From contig NZ_JAGPNM010000003.1 in the NCBI RefSeq assembly GCF_018831085.1, positions 1 through 64,000 on the forward strand: 64,000 nt of DNA. The letters are read 5' to 3'. Below, piece after piece: positions 54,200 to 62,943 of this stretch; positions within the stretch are counted from its first letter, which is position 1, and the number at the start of each line of letters is the position of its first letter. A program made the translations under genes and the position numbers. The stretch comes from Rheinheimera oceanensis (GTDB taxonomy: Bacteria > Pseudomonadota > Gammaproteobacteria > Enterobacterales > Alteromonadaceae). Below the pieces are notes generated by a model. That model saw only the letters and a list, made by a program, of their open reading frames with translations. It had not been told where the DNA came from and searched no databases.

Positions 54200-54353
54200 T
54201 TTTATCCTTATATCAGCCAGACAACTAAGCAAGGTTACATCTTTGGCGTAAATATCACTTTTTTGTCAAATAAATGGCTGTAAATTTGCTGGAGTTATTT
54301 TGCTATGGACCTTAGTATGAGGCTGAGACAGAACTCAATACAAGAGGTAAAGC

Positions 54354-54692
54354 ATGTCAGTAAATAATATCAGCAATAATAACACCGCCCAGTTGCAGTT
54401 ATATACTCAGGAAAAAGCAGCCACCGCTGCGCTAAAACAACAAGAGGCTCAGGCTGCGGCGTCTCCTGCTGTAAGAACAACCGATTCAGTAAAAATTAGT
54501 GAGCAAGCAAGAGCATTGCTGGCGAAAGATTCAGTAACAACACTGGGTAATGGTGCAGGTATTGAGCCGCCGAAGACAACATCAGCAGTTCCAGGTAATG
54601 GTGCCGGTATTGAGCCACCCAAAACGGCAGTAATCGACAGCAGTTATTCTACTTTGGGCAACGGCGCCGGAATTGAACCGCCAAAACTTTAG
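54354..54692 (+). CDS. protein with three GNGAGIEPPK repeats
   Basis: A 112-residue protein. The N-terminal 60 residues are polar, Gln/Ala-rich and helical, with S-V-K-I-S-E-Q-A-R-A-L-L (45-56), a segment like those in FlgM-type and other small secreted or regulatory proteins. The C-terminal half has three exact copies of GNGAGIEPPK at 65-74, 81-90 and 102-111, joined by Ser/Thr-rich linkers. The copies use different synonymous codons, so selection acts on the peptide. No signal peptide or membrane helix. AGAGG before ATG 54354. It heads a cluster with two membrane-protein genes; function unknown. Confidence 0.8.
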   Translation: MSVNNISNNNTAQLQLYTQEKAATAALKQQEAQAAASPAVRTTDSVKISEQARALLAKDSVTTLGNGAGIEPPKTTSAVPGNGAGIEPPKTAVIDSSYSTLGNGAGIEPPKL

Positions 54693-54707
54693 CAGCAAGG
54701 GGCTTGC

Positions 54708-55229
54708 ATGAGTTGGTCTTACATTGACAGTTTATTGTTTTCTCTGGATAAAGTGATTTTTGTCTCGTACTTCTTTGTTTTAGTTTTAGCAATGGCAGTT
54801 GAGCGGAAGGTTTCATCTTTTGTTATTACTTTAATTGTACTTACTGTTGCTAACGGTGCCATGACGTCTTTGTCTCCTATGTTATACCAATACGCGAGCC
54901 AGCCTGATTTAAGTGCAAAGTTTGCTTGGTATGCAAGCTTTGCTTTGATTGATATGTTAGCTGTTTTCTTGTTATTTAAGTTCCACAAGCTGCTTGCGCA
55001 AAACGTAGGCTTCATAGCTAAGCTGGTAGGTATGTTGTTTGTTGTATTTGCTACTTTGCAAACAGGCCGCTTTATTGACCGATTCGTGTTTAATACAGAG
55101 TTTCTTCAGTATATTTATCAGTATGCAATCCCTTTACTTAACATTGCTCTAGTGCCTGTTATTATCGCAGCTTGGTTATCTGAGCTTAAATTACAGCGAC
55201 GAAACACGAGATATGAGGCGGTTTTATGA
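54708..55229 (+). CDS. five-helix membrane protein, repeat-peptide cluster
   Basis: A 173-residue integral membrane protein with about five helices (15-30, 36-60, 72-92, 100-118, 135-160) and a basic C-terminus. It starts 15 bases after the repeat protein, and its stop overlaps the next start (ATGA), so the three genes form one operon. No family recognised and no transporter motif. AT-rich compared with its neighbours. It may anchor or move the repeat protein; that is inference. Confidence 0.75.
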   Translation: MSWSYIDSLLFSLDKVIFVSYFFVLVLAMAVERKVSSFVITLIVLTVANGAMTSLSPMLYQYASQPDLSAKFAWYASFALIDMLAVFLLFKFHKLLAQNVGFIAKLVGMLFVVFATLQTGRFIDRFVFNTEFLQYIYQYAIPLLNIALVPVIIAAWLSELKLQRRNTRYEAVL

Positions 55230-55516
55230 CTGTAATTTACGCCGCCATAATAATTATTATTAACTTGTTGGCTTTATTTGCGTATCGAAAACTTGGGCTG
55301 CTGCGATCAATCAGTCAGATCCAGGCTGAGGTTGAGTTGGAAATGCATAGCCGGGCACATAAACTGCTGGTGCAACGTGATAAACTTGAAGTTGGTTTAG
55401 TTAAAGAAGCAGTAGATGAAGCGGATGAAAAATGGAAAGGCGATTTAGCTGAGTATATGGAAGAGTTTGAGCAGGAAGCCTTGCTGCGTTCAAAGAAACG
55501 GCTGAACCGGGTTTAG
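55226..55516 (+). CDS. single-pass membrane protein with coiled coil, repeat-peptide cluster
   Basis: A 96-residue protein: one N-terminal membrane helix (about 3-20) followed by a highly charged helical, coiled-coil-prone tail (25-95). ATG overlaps the preceding stop (ATGA). The tail could scaffold a complex at the membrane. Its last four bases overlap the convergent alkyltransferase-like gene. Not recognised. Confidence 0.75.
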   Translation: MTVIYAAIIIIINLLALFAYRKLGLLRSISQIQAEVELEMHSRAHKLLVQRDKLEVGLVKEAVDEADEKWKGDLAEYMEEFEQEALLRSKKRLNRV

Positions 55517-55851
55517 TACTGCAGGTTAAATAGTAATTCTGCCAGTTCGGGCTGCCATATATCTTTCTTGCTTACCCGGTTTTGTTTGATCAGTACCCCT
55601 TCTGCCAGCAAATGCTGGCGCTGCTCTTCAGCGGTTGCTGAGCCTTGCGGAAAAGCCAGGCTGCGATCACTGCGCAGTACTCTGTACCAGGGTACTGCGA
55701 GTTCGGCTGGGGCATATCCCAGTGCTTTACCTACCAACCTGGCGCGGCCGGGCAGGCCTGCCAGATCAGCTATCTGGCCATAGCTGGCTACTTTTCCGGC
55801 AGGAATTTGCTTTACCGTTTGCCAGATGCGCTGATAGTGCTGCTTTGCCAT
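55513..55851 (-). CDS. alkyltransferase-like protein (ATL, YbaZ type)
   Basis: A 112-residue MGMT-like DNA-binding protein. I-P-A-G-K-V-A-S-Y-G-Q-I-A (16-28) and V-G-K-A-L (41-45) match the MGMT recognition domain, but the catalytic P-C-H-R is P-W-Y-R (54-57), so it cannot transfer alkyl groups. ATL proteins bind O6-alkylguanine and direct it to nucleotide excision repair. Typical length. Monocistronic. Confidence 0.9.
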   Translation of the reverse strand: MAKQHYQRIWQTVKQIPAGKVASYGQIADLAGLPGRARLVGKALGYAPAELAVPWYRVLRSDRSLAFPQGSATAEEQRQHLLAEGVLIKQNRVSKKDIWQPELAELLFNLQY

Positions 55852-55893
55852 AAGTTATGCCTATTTGTTGTTACAGGTATCAGCGTTTTAACA

Positions 55894-56307
55894 TCAGATG
55901 GCCTGGCGCGCTACCACCGTTTTACCAATAGGCGCCAGCGACAGCATTGCCAGCTTTAAATGCTGTAAGCCAAAAGGTATGCCGATAATACTTATAAAGC
56001 ATACCAGCGCGTGACCAAGATGACCAATAGCCAGCCAGATACCAAAAAGCAAAAACCAGATAATATTGCCCAGCGTGCCCATGGCTCCGGTGCCGATATC
56101 GTCATAGCGGTTAATATAGCGCCGGTTTACGGCATCCTGACCAAAGGGCCAGAATGCCATTTCGCCAATAACAAAGCAGCTGCGGCCAAAGGGTATACCA
56201 ATAATACTAATAAAACACAGTAAGCCTGCCAGCCACCATAATAGCCCCATGACAAAACCACCCAGTACAAACCACAGTATATTAAACAGTAATCTCAGAA
56301 TACTCAT
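55894..56307 (-). CDS. yccF: YccF-family inner membrane protein
   Basis: A 137-residue protein with two tandem YccF repeats, each containing F-I-S-I-I-G-I-P-F-G (about 32-41 and 104-113) and flanking hydrophobic helices. Inner membrane location; function unknown. Length and layout equal E. coli YccF (about 148 residues). Confidence 0.9.
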   Translation of the reverse strand: MSILRLLFNILWFVLGGFVMGLLWWLAGLLCFISIIGIPFGRSCFVIGEMAFWPFGQDAVNRRYINRYDDIGTGAMGTLGNIIWFLLFGIWLAIGHLGHALVCFISIIGIPFGLQHLKLAMLSLAPIGKTVVARQAI

Positions 56308-56467
56308 TTTTTCTTCCTTATAATGTAATGATATGATAGTTCAGGCAGAAAGCATGCCAGATTTAATTTGTTTAAAAACAAATAGATAATTTTGTTTGCT
56401 ACTGGTGAAAATACGAATTTCACTAACTTTTGACCAAAATGACTAATAAAGGATAAGGAGCTTTGGC

Positions 56468-57079
56468 TTGCAGTTACAGCATATAAAAGCAGTGGTGTTT
56501 GACCTTGACGGCACACTTGTCGACTCGGCATTAGATTTTGCCGCCATGTGTGACGATATCGGCTGGCCGCATGGTACACCTTTGCTGGAAACTCTGGCCG
56601 GGGTGACAGACTTAGCTGAACGCGACAGAATCGAGCAGATTATTTGTCAGCATGAATTACATGGTGCCAGACAAGCTTGCTGGATGCCTGGCGCTGAAGA
56701 GTGCTTACAGGCGCTGATAAAGGCTGATATACCGCTGGCACTGCTGACACGTAATATGCGTGCAGCAACACAATTAACGATAGAGCGGTTGCAGATCCCT
56801 ATTCAACGCGTGTTAACAAGGGAAGATTGTGCGGCAAAACCGGATCCGGCCGGGTTACTGCAATTTGCTGCACAGCTGCAGCTGCCTGTACAACAAATGA
56901 TTTATGTCGGCGATTATATTTTTGACATTCAAACTGCCGCTAATGCTGGTATGGCTTCTTGCTTGTATCTGAATCAGCACAACCAGCACTTTGCCACCCA
57001 GGCAGACTGGAGTTTTAATCACTTTAATCAGTTAAGCGCAGCACTGCTTCGCCAGCCCAACAGTAGTCCCGTTATGTGA
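56468..57079 (+). CDS. HAD-family phosphatase, phosphoglycolate-phosphatase-like
   Basis: A 203-residue HAD subfamily IA hydrolase. Motif I V-F-D-L-D-G-T-L-V-D-S (10-20), motif II L-L-T-R-N (about 92-96), Lys in A-A-K-P-D-P (about 118-123) and motif III V-G-D-Y-I-F-D (about 142-148) are intact. A TTG start at 56468 is supported by AAGGAG seven bases upstream. The cap is small. The substrate is not evident. Single gene. Confidence 0.88.
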   Translation: MQLQHIKAVVFDLDGTLVDSALDFAAMCDDIGWPHGTPLLETLAGVTDLAERDRIEQIICQHELHGARQACWMPGAEECLQALIKADIPLALLTRNMRAATQLTIERLQIPIQRVLTREDCAAKPDPAGLLQFAAQLQLPVQQMIYVGDYIFDIQTAANAGMASCLYLNQHNQHFATQADWSFNHFNQLSAALLRQPNSSPVM

Positions 57080-57159
57080 TTTTGCTTTCTGGTTAGTGAT
57101 TAAGCTACGATGCTTCTATATTAATAAAAAATAACTCAGCTCGGGCGGGGATACAAGCG

Positions 57160-58149
57160 GTGTTGGAGCGTTTAAAAAACGATTTTTATCTGGCTATGTT
57201 AACTCTGGTCGGGGCTATGATAGTGCTGTGTGTCACACCTTATGGCCTGTACCGTTTGTATACCGGTAATATTGTTGTCGGCATTGCAGATTTATTGATG
57301 GTCGCTTGCTCTATTATTGCCACCCGCATGGCCTGGCGCAGCGGTGATACAGTAAAGCCTGGCCTGTTTATGGCGGTGGTATTTTGTATTGGCGCTGTGC
57401 TGGTATGTATTAATTTAGGCGTAGATGGCCTGTTTTGGGTATATCCGTTTTTAGTATTTATATTCTTCCTGGTGTCTCCGCTTAAAGCTTTTGTGTTGTT
57501 GGTTACTATGTTACTGGTGCTGCTGGGCTATGCATTTTGGCGCCCGGGCAGTGTTTTTGACAGTCAGTTTCAGATGACCTCTTTTATGGTAACAACAACT
57601 ATTTCCAGTGTATTTGCTTTTATTTTTGCTTACCGGGCTCAGGTGCAGCGCCAGGAATTAAAGCGATTGGCTACAACAGACAGTTTAACGGGGGCGTCAA
57701 ACCGGCGTACGTTAAATGATCAATTGGCGGTTGCCATTTATGAGTTTACTAAAAGTGCCCGGCAGTACGGGCTTATATTACTCGACTTAGATCATTTCAA
57801 ACAAATTAATGATAACCACGGCCATAAAGTGGGCGATCAAAAGCTGATTGAATTGGTCCCTGTGTTGAAGTCGATGTTGCGTTCACATGATCAGGTATTC
57901 CGGTTCGGTGGTGAAGAATTTGTTGTACTGGTGGCTGATACCAGGCCGACAGATCTGAATAAACTGGCAGAGAAGCTGCGGGCTGGTGTAGAGAAGCGCA
58001 TGATGCTGCCAGATGGCTCGCATCTGACGACGTCTATTGGTGTGGCCCAGTTACAGCCGGGCGAAGATTGGGAAGCCTGGTTACATCGCGCAGATATGGC
58101 GTTGTACCAGGCTAAACATCTTGGTCGTAATCAGGTTGTTACCGGCTAA
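57160..58149 (+). CDS. membrane diguanylate cyclase
   Basis: A 329-residue cyclic di-GMP synthase. Five or six membrane helices (about 8-165) form an uncharacterised sensor, followed by a GGDEF domain (about 170-328). R-F-G-G-E-E-F gives the active site GGEEF (about 248-252), and R-S-H-D five residues before it is an intact inhibitory I-site. L-D-L-D-H-F-K-Q-I-N-D is the metal site. GTG start at 57160, with no ATG nearby. It ends four bases inside the convergent penicillin-binding protein gene. Confidence 0.92.
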   Translation: MLERLKNDFYLAMLTLVGAMIVLCVTPYGLYRLYTGNIVVGIADLLMVACSIIATRMAWRSGDTVKPGLFMAVVFCIGAVLVCINLGVDGLFWVYPFLVFIFFLVSPLKAFVLLVTMLLVLLGYAFWRPGSVFDSQFQMTSFMVTTTISSVFAFIFAYRAQVQRQELKRLATTDSLTGASNRRTLNDQLAVAIYEFTKSARQYGLILLDLDHFKQINDNHGHKVGDQKLIELVPVLKSMLRSHDQVFRFGGEEFVVLVADTRPTDLNKLAEKLRAGVEKRMMLPDGSHLTTSIGVAQLQPGEDWEAWLHRADMALYQAKHLGRNQVVTG

Positions 58150-61100
58150 TTGCACCAACCACTCTCGCTCAGATAAGGCACCAGTATAGGTGCCATGCTG
58201 TTCATTACCTGTAGAGGTAAGGCTGAAGTAAAACGAAACTGTTCAGCGTCAGCATCAGGCACATAAGCAGTTAATACACCAAAATGCTGATATCCCAGAT
58301 AAAACGCAAAAGTGGCAGTGCGGTTTAACGCTTTTGAGCTGACATGCTGACCTCTGGCATTTAGCTGTACCAGCCGGTTATCGCCAGTGCCGGTTTTTCC
58401 GCCTATTGCCAGCTGAGAACTGGCATAGGCTGGTTGCAAGCGCCGGGCTGTGCCGTCGGTTGTTACTTGCTGCAACACGGTTCTTACCGCTGCGGCAACT
58501 TCTGGCTCCATTACTTGCTGGGCTTGTGGCAGTGGGCGCTCGAAATGAGTCTGATACGGCGTGTCGGTGGCAAATGCCAGCTTGTCTATCCGGATAGTGG
58601 GTACTCGTCTGCCGTTGTTAATAATAATACCTATTAGTTCTGCCAGTGCGGCGGGCCTGTCACCGGAGCTGCCCAGCGCTGTTGCCAGTGACGGCACCAG
58701 ATAGTCAAACGGGTAACCCAGGCGTTGCCAGCGCTGATGTAAATCCCAAAAGGCTTCAATTTCCAGCATATTACGGATGCGATTATCCCGTGCGCTGCGA
58801 AAACGGGTTTTAAACAGCCACTGATAGACTTCCTGCCGTTTAGCGCTGCTATCGGCAATAGCATCTTGCAAGCTGGCTTCGGGTGTTTGTTGCAGATAAG
58901 CCAGCAGCCATAACTCCAGCGGGTGGCTTCTGGATAAATATGCCCGGTCCGGTAAATTAAAAGCATCAGGCTGATATTTGTCATACAGTTTTGGCCAACT
59001 GTCTTTGCCACTGGAACCAAATTGTTGCTGCATTAACTCGTTGAACTGTGCCAGCGTGCTGTTTGGGTTAATATATAAGTAGGCCACTGCCAGCCGTTCC
59101 GGAGTTTGCCTGCTGCTGGCAATATATAGTTGCAAACGTTGTTCGGCATTACTGTCTTTATATTTTTGCCAGAACCGGCGCAAAAAGGTGGTGCCTTCGC
59201 GGTCGGCAAACCGGCGCAGATATTGTTCACGGCGCGGATTATCATCGTCGGCCAGCAGTTGGTAACTGCTGTTTTCGCCATGGTAAATACTGTAGTTCAC
59301 CATATCTTGCAGTAAACGCACAAAAGGCAGGTTAATTGATTGCTGCAGGGCTTCGGCGATAGTTGGGGTTAACCGGTCTTCTTCTTTACGAAAATTACTA
59401 AAAGTATGCAGGCCCCCACCGGTATAAAAACTTTCTTTCGGGTTAGCACTGTATTGTCGTTGCAAAGCTGCCTGTAACATAGTGTCCAGGCTGACTCCGG
59501 GATATTCGCTTAAATAACTTACTGCCCAGCTGGTGAGGTTATCTTGCGGCGCTAACTCAAGAAAGCGTAACGTTTCGGCGCTTTCTTCGGCGTAAAGCCG
59601 GTGCAGTTCTGCCACGATCTGTAAATAACTTACCAGTACACGAAGTTTGGCGGTTGAGCCCAACTCCAGTTTGCTCGAGTCATTCATATCAAAAGGTTGA
59701 TCGGTGTTGTCGGTTTGCACCCGCACTTTATTGCCATTGTCAGTGCTTTGGTACAGCGTAAAGCTGTAACGCACTTTGCTTTGCTGGCCGGGTGATAATA
59801 AGCGATCTGCAAACAACCCTGCCTGTTCGGCACCGCTGTAGTTATTCAGCTTATGCAGGTGTTGGCTGATATCACGCTGCAGCTGATTATGGATTGTGGT
59901 TTGGCTGCTTAAGTCCAGCCGGTCAAGCTGATACAGGCTTTGATTTAATAATTGGCTCAGGCGGCTGCGAACCATAGTGGTGGCTTTAAAATCTGTGCCG
60001 GGTAGCGCAGCCGGCGCGGCCTTGCCATTAAAGCTTAGTTTTTGCTGCATGGCTTTAGCGGCAAGCTCAGTAGGTACAATGCCCTGTTGTTGCATCAAAT
60101 TAAGATAGCGGCTGCTAAGCTGCTCTAAATCGGCACGGCCTTGTAATAAATAGTAAGACGGCCGCCGCTGAGCAATAATTAACGCCATGACCTGTTTGAG
60201 GGCTAAACCTTGCGCATCAGTATAAGGGCCTCCCTGGCGTAACAGCTGATTCACCTGAGCCGGATTAGCGCCAAACCAGGCATAGAGCCCTTCGCCCATG
60301 CCGTGCACTTCGCCATAACCAGCAGTTGCTGCCAGCGGTACGGTATTAATGTAGTCGAGCACTATACGCTGCCGCGCTTGCTGGGTATCGACCCCTGCTT
60401 GATAAGCTCTGACACTGCCGGATACCAGCTGACGGAATTTATCGGCAATATCAGAGGTTAAACCTTGCGGACTATGGCGGTATTTTTCCAGTTGGGTAGC
60501 AAGGGTACTGCCACCGGCTGCAGCGGCGGGAATGCCGGCGGCACGTTGCAACTGCGACCATACTGCAGCCCCCAGCCGGGGTAAATTCAGTACCGGATTA
60601 GCCCGTGAGTGTTCGGGGGTAAGCAGGGTTCTGTCTTCAACAAACAATAAACTTTTTACCAGTATTGGCGCCATTTCCTGCAAAGTAGCAAACTGCATGG
60701 CAGGCGCCTGTGCCTGATACATCAGCTCTTGTTTGCAGCCATTGATAATAAGCCCGGCCTGGCTTTTCTCGTTATAAGGCGGATAGAAACCATAGTCGCT
60801 GTAGCGCAGTAAGCTGTCAGAAAACTGGCTTTGCTGGCTAATATGAAAGCCGGATTTTTGTAGCCTCTCAAGCCATTCCGGCAATTTGCTGTAGCCAAAG
60901 CGCTGATCAAACGGGCCTGCCTGAGCGTAGCGTATTTGTTCTGCGGGGCCGGGGACCACCTCATAGCTCAGCTGGCCAGCCAGCCAGTGCCAGAATGCAG
61001 ACTGATAAAAATGATTACGGCTTTCCTGATAAATAGCCACGCCAAGCAGTATAACGGCCAGTAGTAATAACCACGGCGTTAAACGCAAAGGGGGTTGCTG

Positions 61101-61211
61101 TGGCGCAACGTAGGGGGCTTCCCGAACATTGTCGAACTTCATTCTGTTAAGCAGCGGTGGTGCATTTAATGTTGGCTCAGTCCGCGTTTTATTACCGTTG
61201 CTGGTGCTCAT
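58146..61211 (-). CDS. divergent bifunctional penicillin-binding protein (GT51 + transpeptidase)
   Basis: A 1021-residue class A PBP-like protein. One membrane anchor (about 46-62). The GT51 glycosyltransferase (about 170-330) has V-E-D-R-T-L (191-196, catalytic Glu) and G-G-S-T-L-A-T-Q-L (233-241). The transpeptidase has S-T-A-K (519-522), S-I-N-L-P-F and G-G-K-T-G-T-G. About 250 residues of extra sequence lie between the S-I-N motif and the K-T-G box, so it is much longer than PBP1A/1B. Peptidoglycan synthesis in the periplasm is the expected role. The name (pbpC or mrcA) cannot be assigned. It follows hemH by nine bases on the same strand. Confidence 0.85.
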   Translation of the reverse strand: MSTSNGNKTRTEPTLNAPPLLNRMKFDNVREAPYVAPQQPPLRLTPWLLLLAVILLGVAIYQESRNHFYQSAFWHWLAGQLSYEVVPGPAEQIRYAQAGPFDQRFGYSKLPEWLERLQKSGFHISQQSQFSDSLLRYSDYGFYPPYNEKSQAGLIINGCKQELMYQAQAPAMQFATLQEMAPILVKSLLFVEDRTLLTPEHSRANPVLNLPRLGAAVWSQLQRAAGIPAAAAGGSTLATQLEKYRHSPQGLTSDIADKFRQLVSGSVRAYQAGVDTQQARQRIVLDYINTVPLAATAGYGEVHGMGEGLYAWFGANPAQVNQLLRQGGPYTDAQGLALKQVMALIIAQRRPSYYLLQGRADLEQLSSRYLNLMQQQGIVPTELAAKAMQQKLSFNGKAAPAALPGTDFKATTMVRSRLSQLLNQSLYQLDRLDLSSQTTIHNQLQRDISQHLHKLNNYSGAEQAGLFADRLLSPGQQSKVRYSFTLYQSTDNGNKVRVQTDNTDQPFDMNDSSKLELGSTAKLRVLVSYLQIVAELHRLYAEESAETLRFLELAPQDNLTSWAVSYLSEYPGVSLDTMLQAALQRQYSANPKESFYTGGGLHTFSNFRKEEDRLTPTIAEALQQSINLPFVRLLQDMVNYSIYHGENSSYQLLADDDNPRREQYLRRFADREGTTFLRRFWQKYKDSNAEQRLQLYIASSRQTPERLAVAYLYINPNSTLAQFNELMQQQFGSSGKDSWPKLYDKYQPDAFNLPDRAYLSRSHPLELWLLAYLQQTPEASLQDAIADSSAKRQEVYQWLFKTRFRSARDNRIRNMLEIEAFWDLHQRWQRLGYPFDYLVPSLATALGSSGDRPAALAELIGIIINNGRRVPTIRIDKLAFATDTPYQTHFERPLPQAQQVMEPEVAAAVRTVLQQVTTDGTARRLQPAYASSQLAIGGKTGTGDNRLVQLNARGQHVSSKALNRTATFAFYLGYQHFGVLTAYVPDADAEQFRFTSALPLQVMNSMAPILVPYLSESGWCN

Positions 61212-61220
61212 ACAAGCTGT

Positions 61221-62306
61221 TTAGTCTCCGTACTTTTCTGAATTGAGGGTAGTGGCACGTATTGCACGCTGTGGCTCTGTGTTAACCTGCCAGCCATGCA
61301 GGTTATCTTTAATCAGCTGACATAACGCATTAATATGTTGCGGATCGGCATTTAGTGCTGAGATATATTCATAGCGCTCGCCACCCGCATGCAAAAAATA
61401 CTCTCGGTTTTCTTCGCCAATTTCTTCAATGGTTTCAAGGCAATCAGCTGAGAAGCCAGGGCAAAAAATTTGTACGCTTTTTACGCCTAGTGCCGGTAAG
61501 GCTTTTAATGTTTCATCAGTATAAGGTTTTAGCCATTCTTCACGGCCAAAGCGTGACTGAAAGGTGGTTAGATACTGATCTTTGTTCAGACCCAGTTGCT
61601 CAGCGATTAAGCGCGAGGTTTTATAGCATTCACAGTGATAGGGATCGCCATTAAGTAAATAGCGCTTGGGTATGCCGTGATAAGACAAGATCAGTTTATC
61701 GGCCTGGCCGTGTTGCTGCCAATGACGACGAATTTTGTCTGCGGCGGCGGCAATAAAGGGTGCGTAGTCTGGATAATGTGACACAAAGCGCAAGTCCGGC
61801 AGCCAACGGCGGCGCATAAAATTACGTGCTAATTCATCAAAACTCGATGCTGACGTAGAGGCAGAGTACTGCGGATACAGCGGCAGCACTATGAGTTTGC
61901 GCACGCCCTGGGCAAACATTTTATCTAATACCGAATCAAAACCCGGGTTGCCATAACGCATGGCAAATTCTACTACCACATCATTCAGGCCATCTTGTTT
62001 TAGTTGGACTGCAATAGCATCGCGTTGGGCTTGCGTATGAAATAACAGTGGCGAGCCTTGTTCGGTAAACACTGTGGCATAAGCTTTAGCCGAACGGCGT
62101 GGCCGGAATTGCAAGATTACGCCATTTAGTATCAGCCACCACAGCAAACGCGGCACTTCAACTACGCGTGGATCAGATAAAAATTGCTTAAGGTAGCGTT
62201 TCAGTGCTTTTGGCGAGGGTTCGTCCGGGGTACCAAGGTTTGTTAACAGAATACCTATTTTATCACTTTGCTGATGGTCAAAATTGGGGGTATTGATATA
62301 ACGCAT
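61221..62306 (-). CDS. hemH: ferrochelatase HemH
   Basis: A 361-residue enzyme inserting Fe(II) into protoporphyrin IX, last step of haem synthesis. G-I-L-L-T-N-L-G-T-P-D (18-28) near the start, L-S-Y-H-G-I-P-K-R-Y (about 206-215, catalytic His), C-E-C-Y-K-T and F-C-P-G-F-S-A-D-C-L-E-T-I-E-E-I (about 289-304) are conserved. E. coli HemH is 320 residues; the N- and C-terminal ends here are slightly longer. Upstream of the penicillin-binding protein gene, probably co-transcribed. Confidence 0.95.
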   Translation of the reverse strand: MRYINTPNFDHQQSDKIGILLTNLGTPDEPSPKALKRYLKQFLSDPRVVEVPRLLWWLILNGVILQFRPRRSAKAYATVFTEQGSPLLFHTQAQRDAIAVQLKQDGLNDVVVEFAMRYGNPGFDSVLDKMFAQGVRKLIVLPLYPQYSASTSASSFDELARNFMRRRWLPDLRFVSHYPDYAPFIAAAADKIRRHWQQHGQADKLILSYHGIPKRYLLNGDPYHCECYKTSRLIAEQLGLNKDQYLTTFQSRFGREEWLKPYTDETLKALPALGVKSVQIFCPGFSADCLETIEEIGEENREYFLHAGGERYEYISALNADPQHINALCQLIKDNLHGWQVNTEPQRAIRATTLNSEKYGD

Positions 62307-62496
62307 AACAGGGTAGCTGCTCTTTTGGCTGAAGGAACTGACATTACGCCAATTCGACGTTAACAGTTTACCTGATTAAAGGCATAAGCCGATTTTAGCA
62401 GTTTCTGTGCCTGATAAGTAAGCTGCAGCTAAAATTAATCTTGTTACATTGGTGTTGACAAGGTAGCCTGAAACTGTTCTTAAGAAGGGGAATATA

Positions 62497-62943
62497 ATGA
62501 TATCTGTGCGCTGGTTTCTGCTGTGGTATCTGTTATTGGCAGTGTTGCTAACGACAGTGCTGGCTTGTATTACCCAAAGTGGTTTTAATCTGGCCGCAAT
62601 AGCAGCGTTAACCGGCGGCGTGGCAGCTGGTGATATTGCCGCCACTGTCTGGTTTGACTTAACCCATTTTAGTTTAACTTATGCACCGATAGCTCTGGTT
62701 AATCTGCTGATTGTGGCTGTTTTGCTGCATTATTTGCCGTTATTGCGGCGGTACTGGCTGGCAGCCGTGCTTGGCGCAGTGGTACTGTACCTTATGCTAC
62801 TGCTCATTAACACCATAGCACCTATGCCTACACTAATCGCGGCTACCCGCAGTGGTGGGGGCCTTATCAGTATGTTGCTATGCAGCAGTGCCGGTATGCT
62901 GGGCTATACATGGCTATTAAAACGGAGGAAGTATTATGCCTAG
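62497..62943 (+). CDS. four-helix membrane protein
   Basis: A 148-residue integral membrane protein with four or five helices (about 5-24, 28-48, 58-78, 85-105, 115-140) and a basic C-terminus. AGAAGGGG precedes ATG 62497. Its stop overlaps the start of the sugar dehydrogenase gene by eight bases, so the two are coupled. It is not recognised; a helper of the dehydrogenase is possible but unproven. Confidence 0.75.
   Translation: MISVRWFLLWYLLLAVLLTTVLACITQSGFNLAAIAALTGGVAAGDIAATVWFDLTHFSLTYAPIALVNLLIVAVLLHYLPLLRRYWLAAVLGAVVLYLMLLLINTIAPMPTLIAATRSGGGLISMLLCSSAGMLGYTWLLKRRKYYA

Noticed and set aside
54546..54686. Ribosomally made, enzyme-modified peptide (RiPP) precursor
   Set aside because: No maturation enzyme, protease or dedicated exporter is next to it, and there is no leader/core boundary motif; only the repeat itself suggests it.
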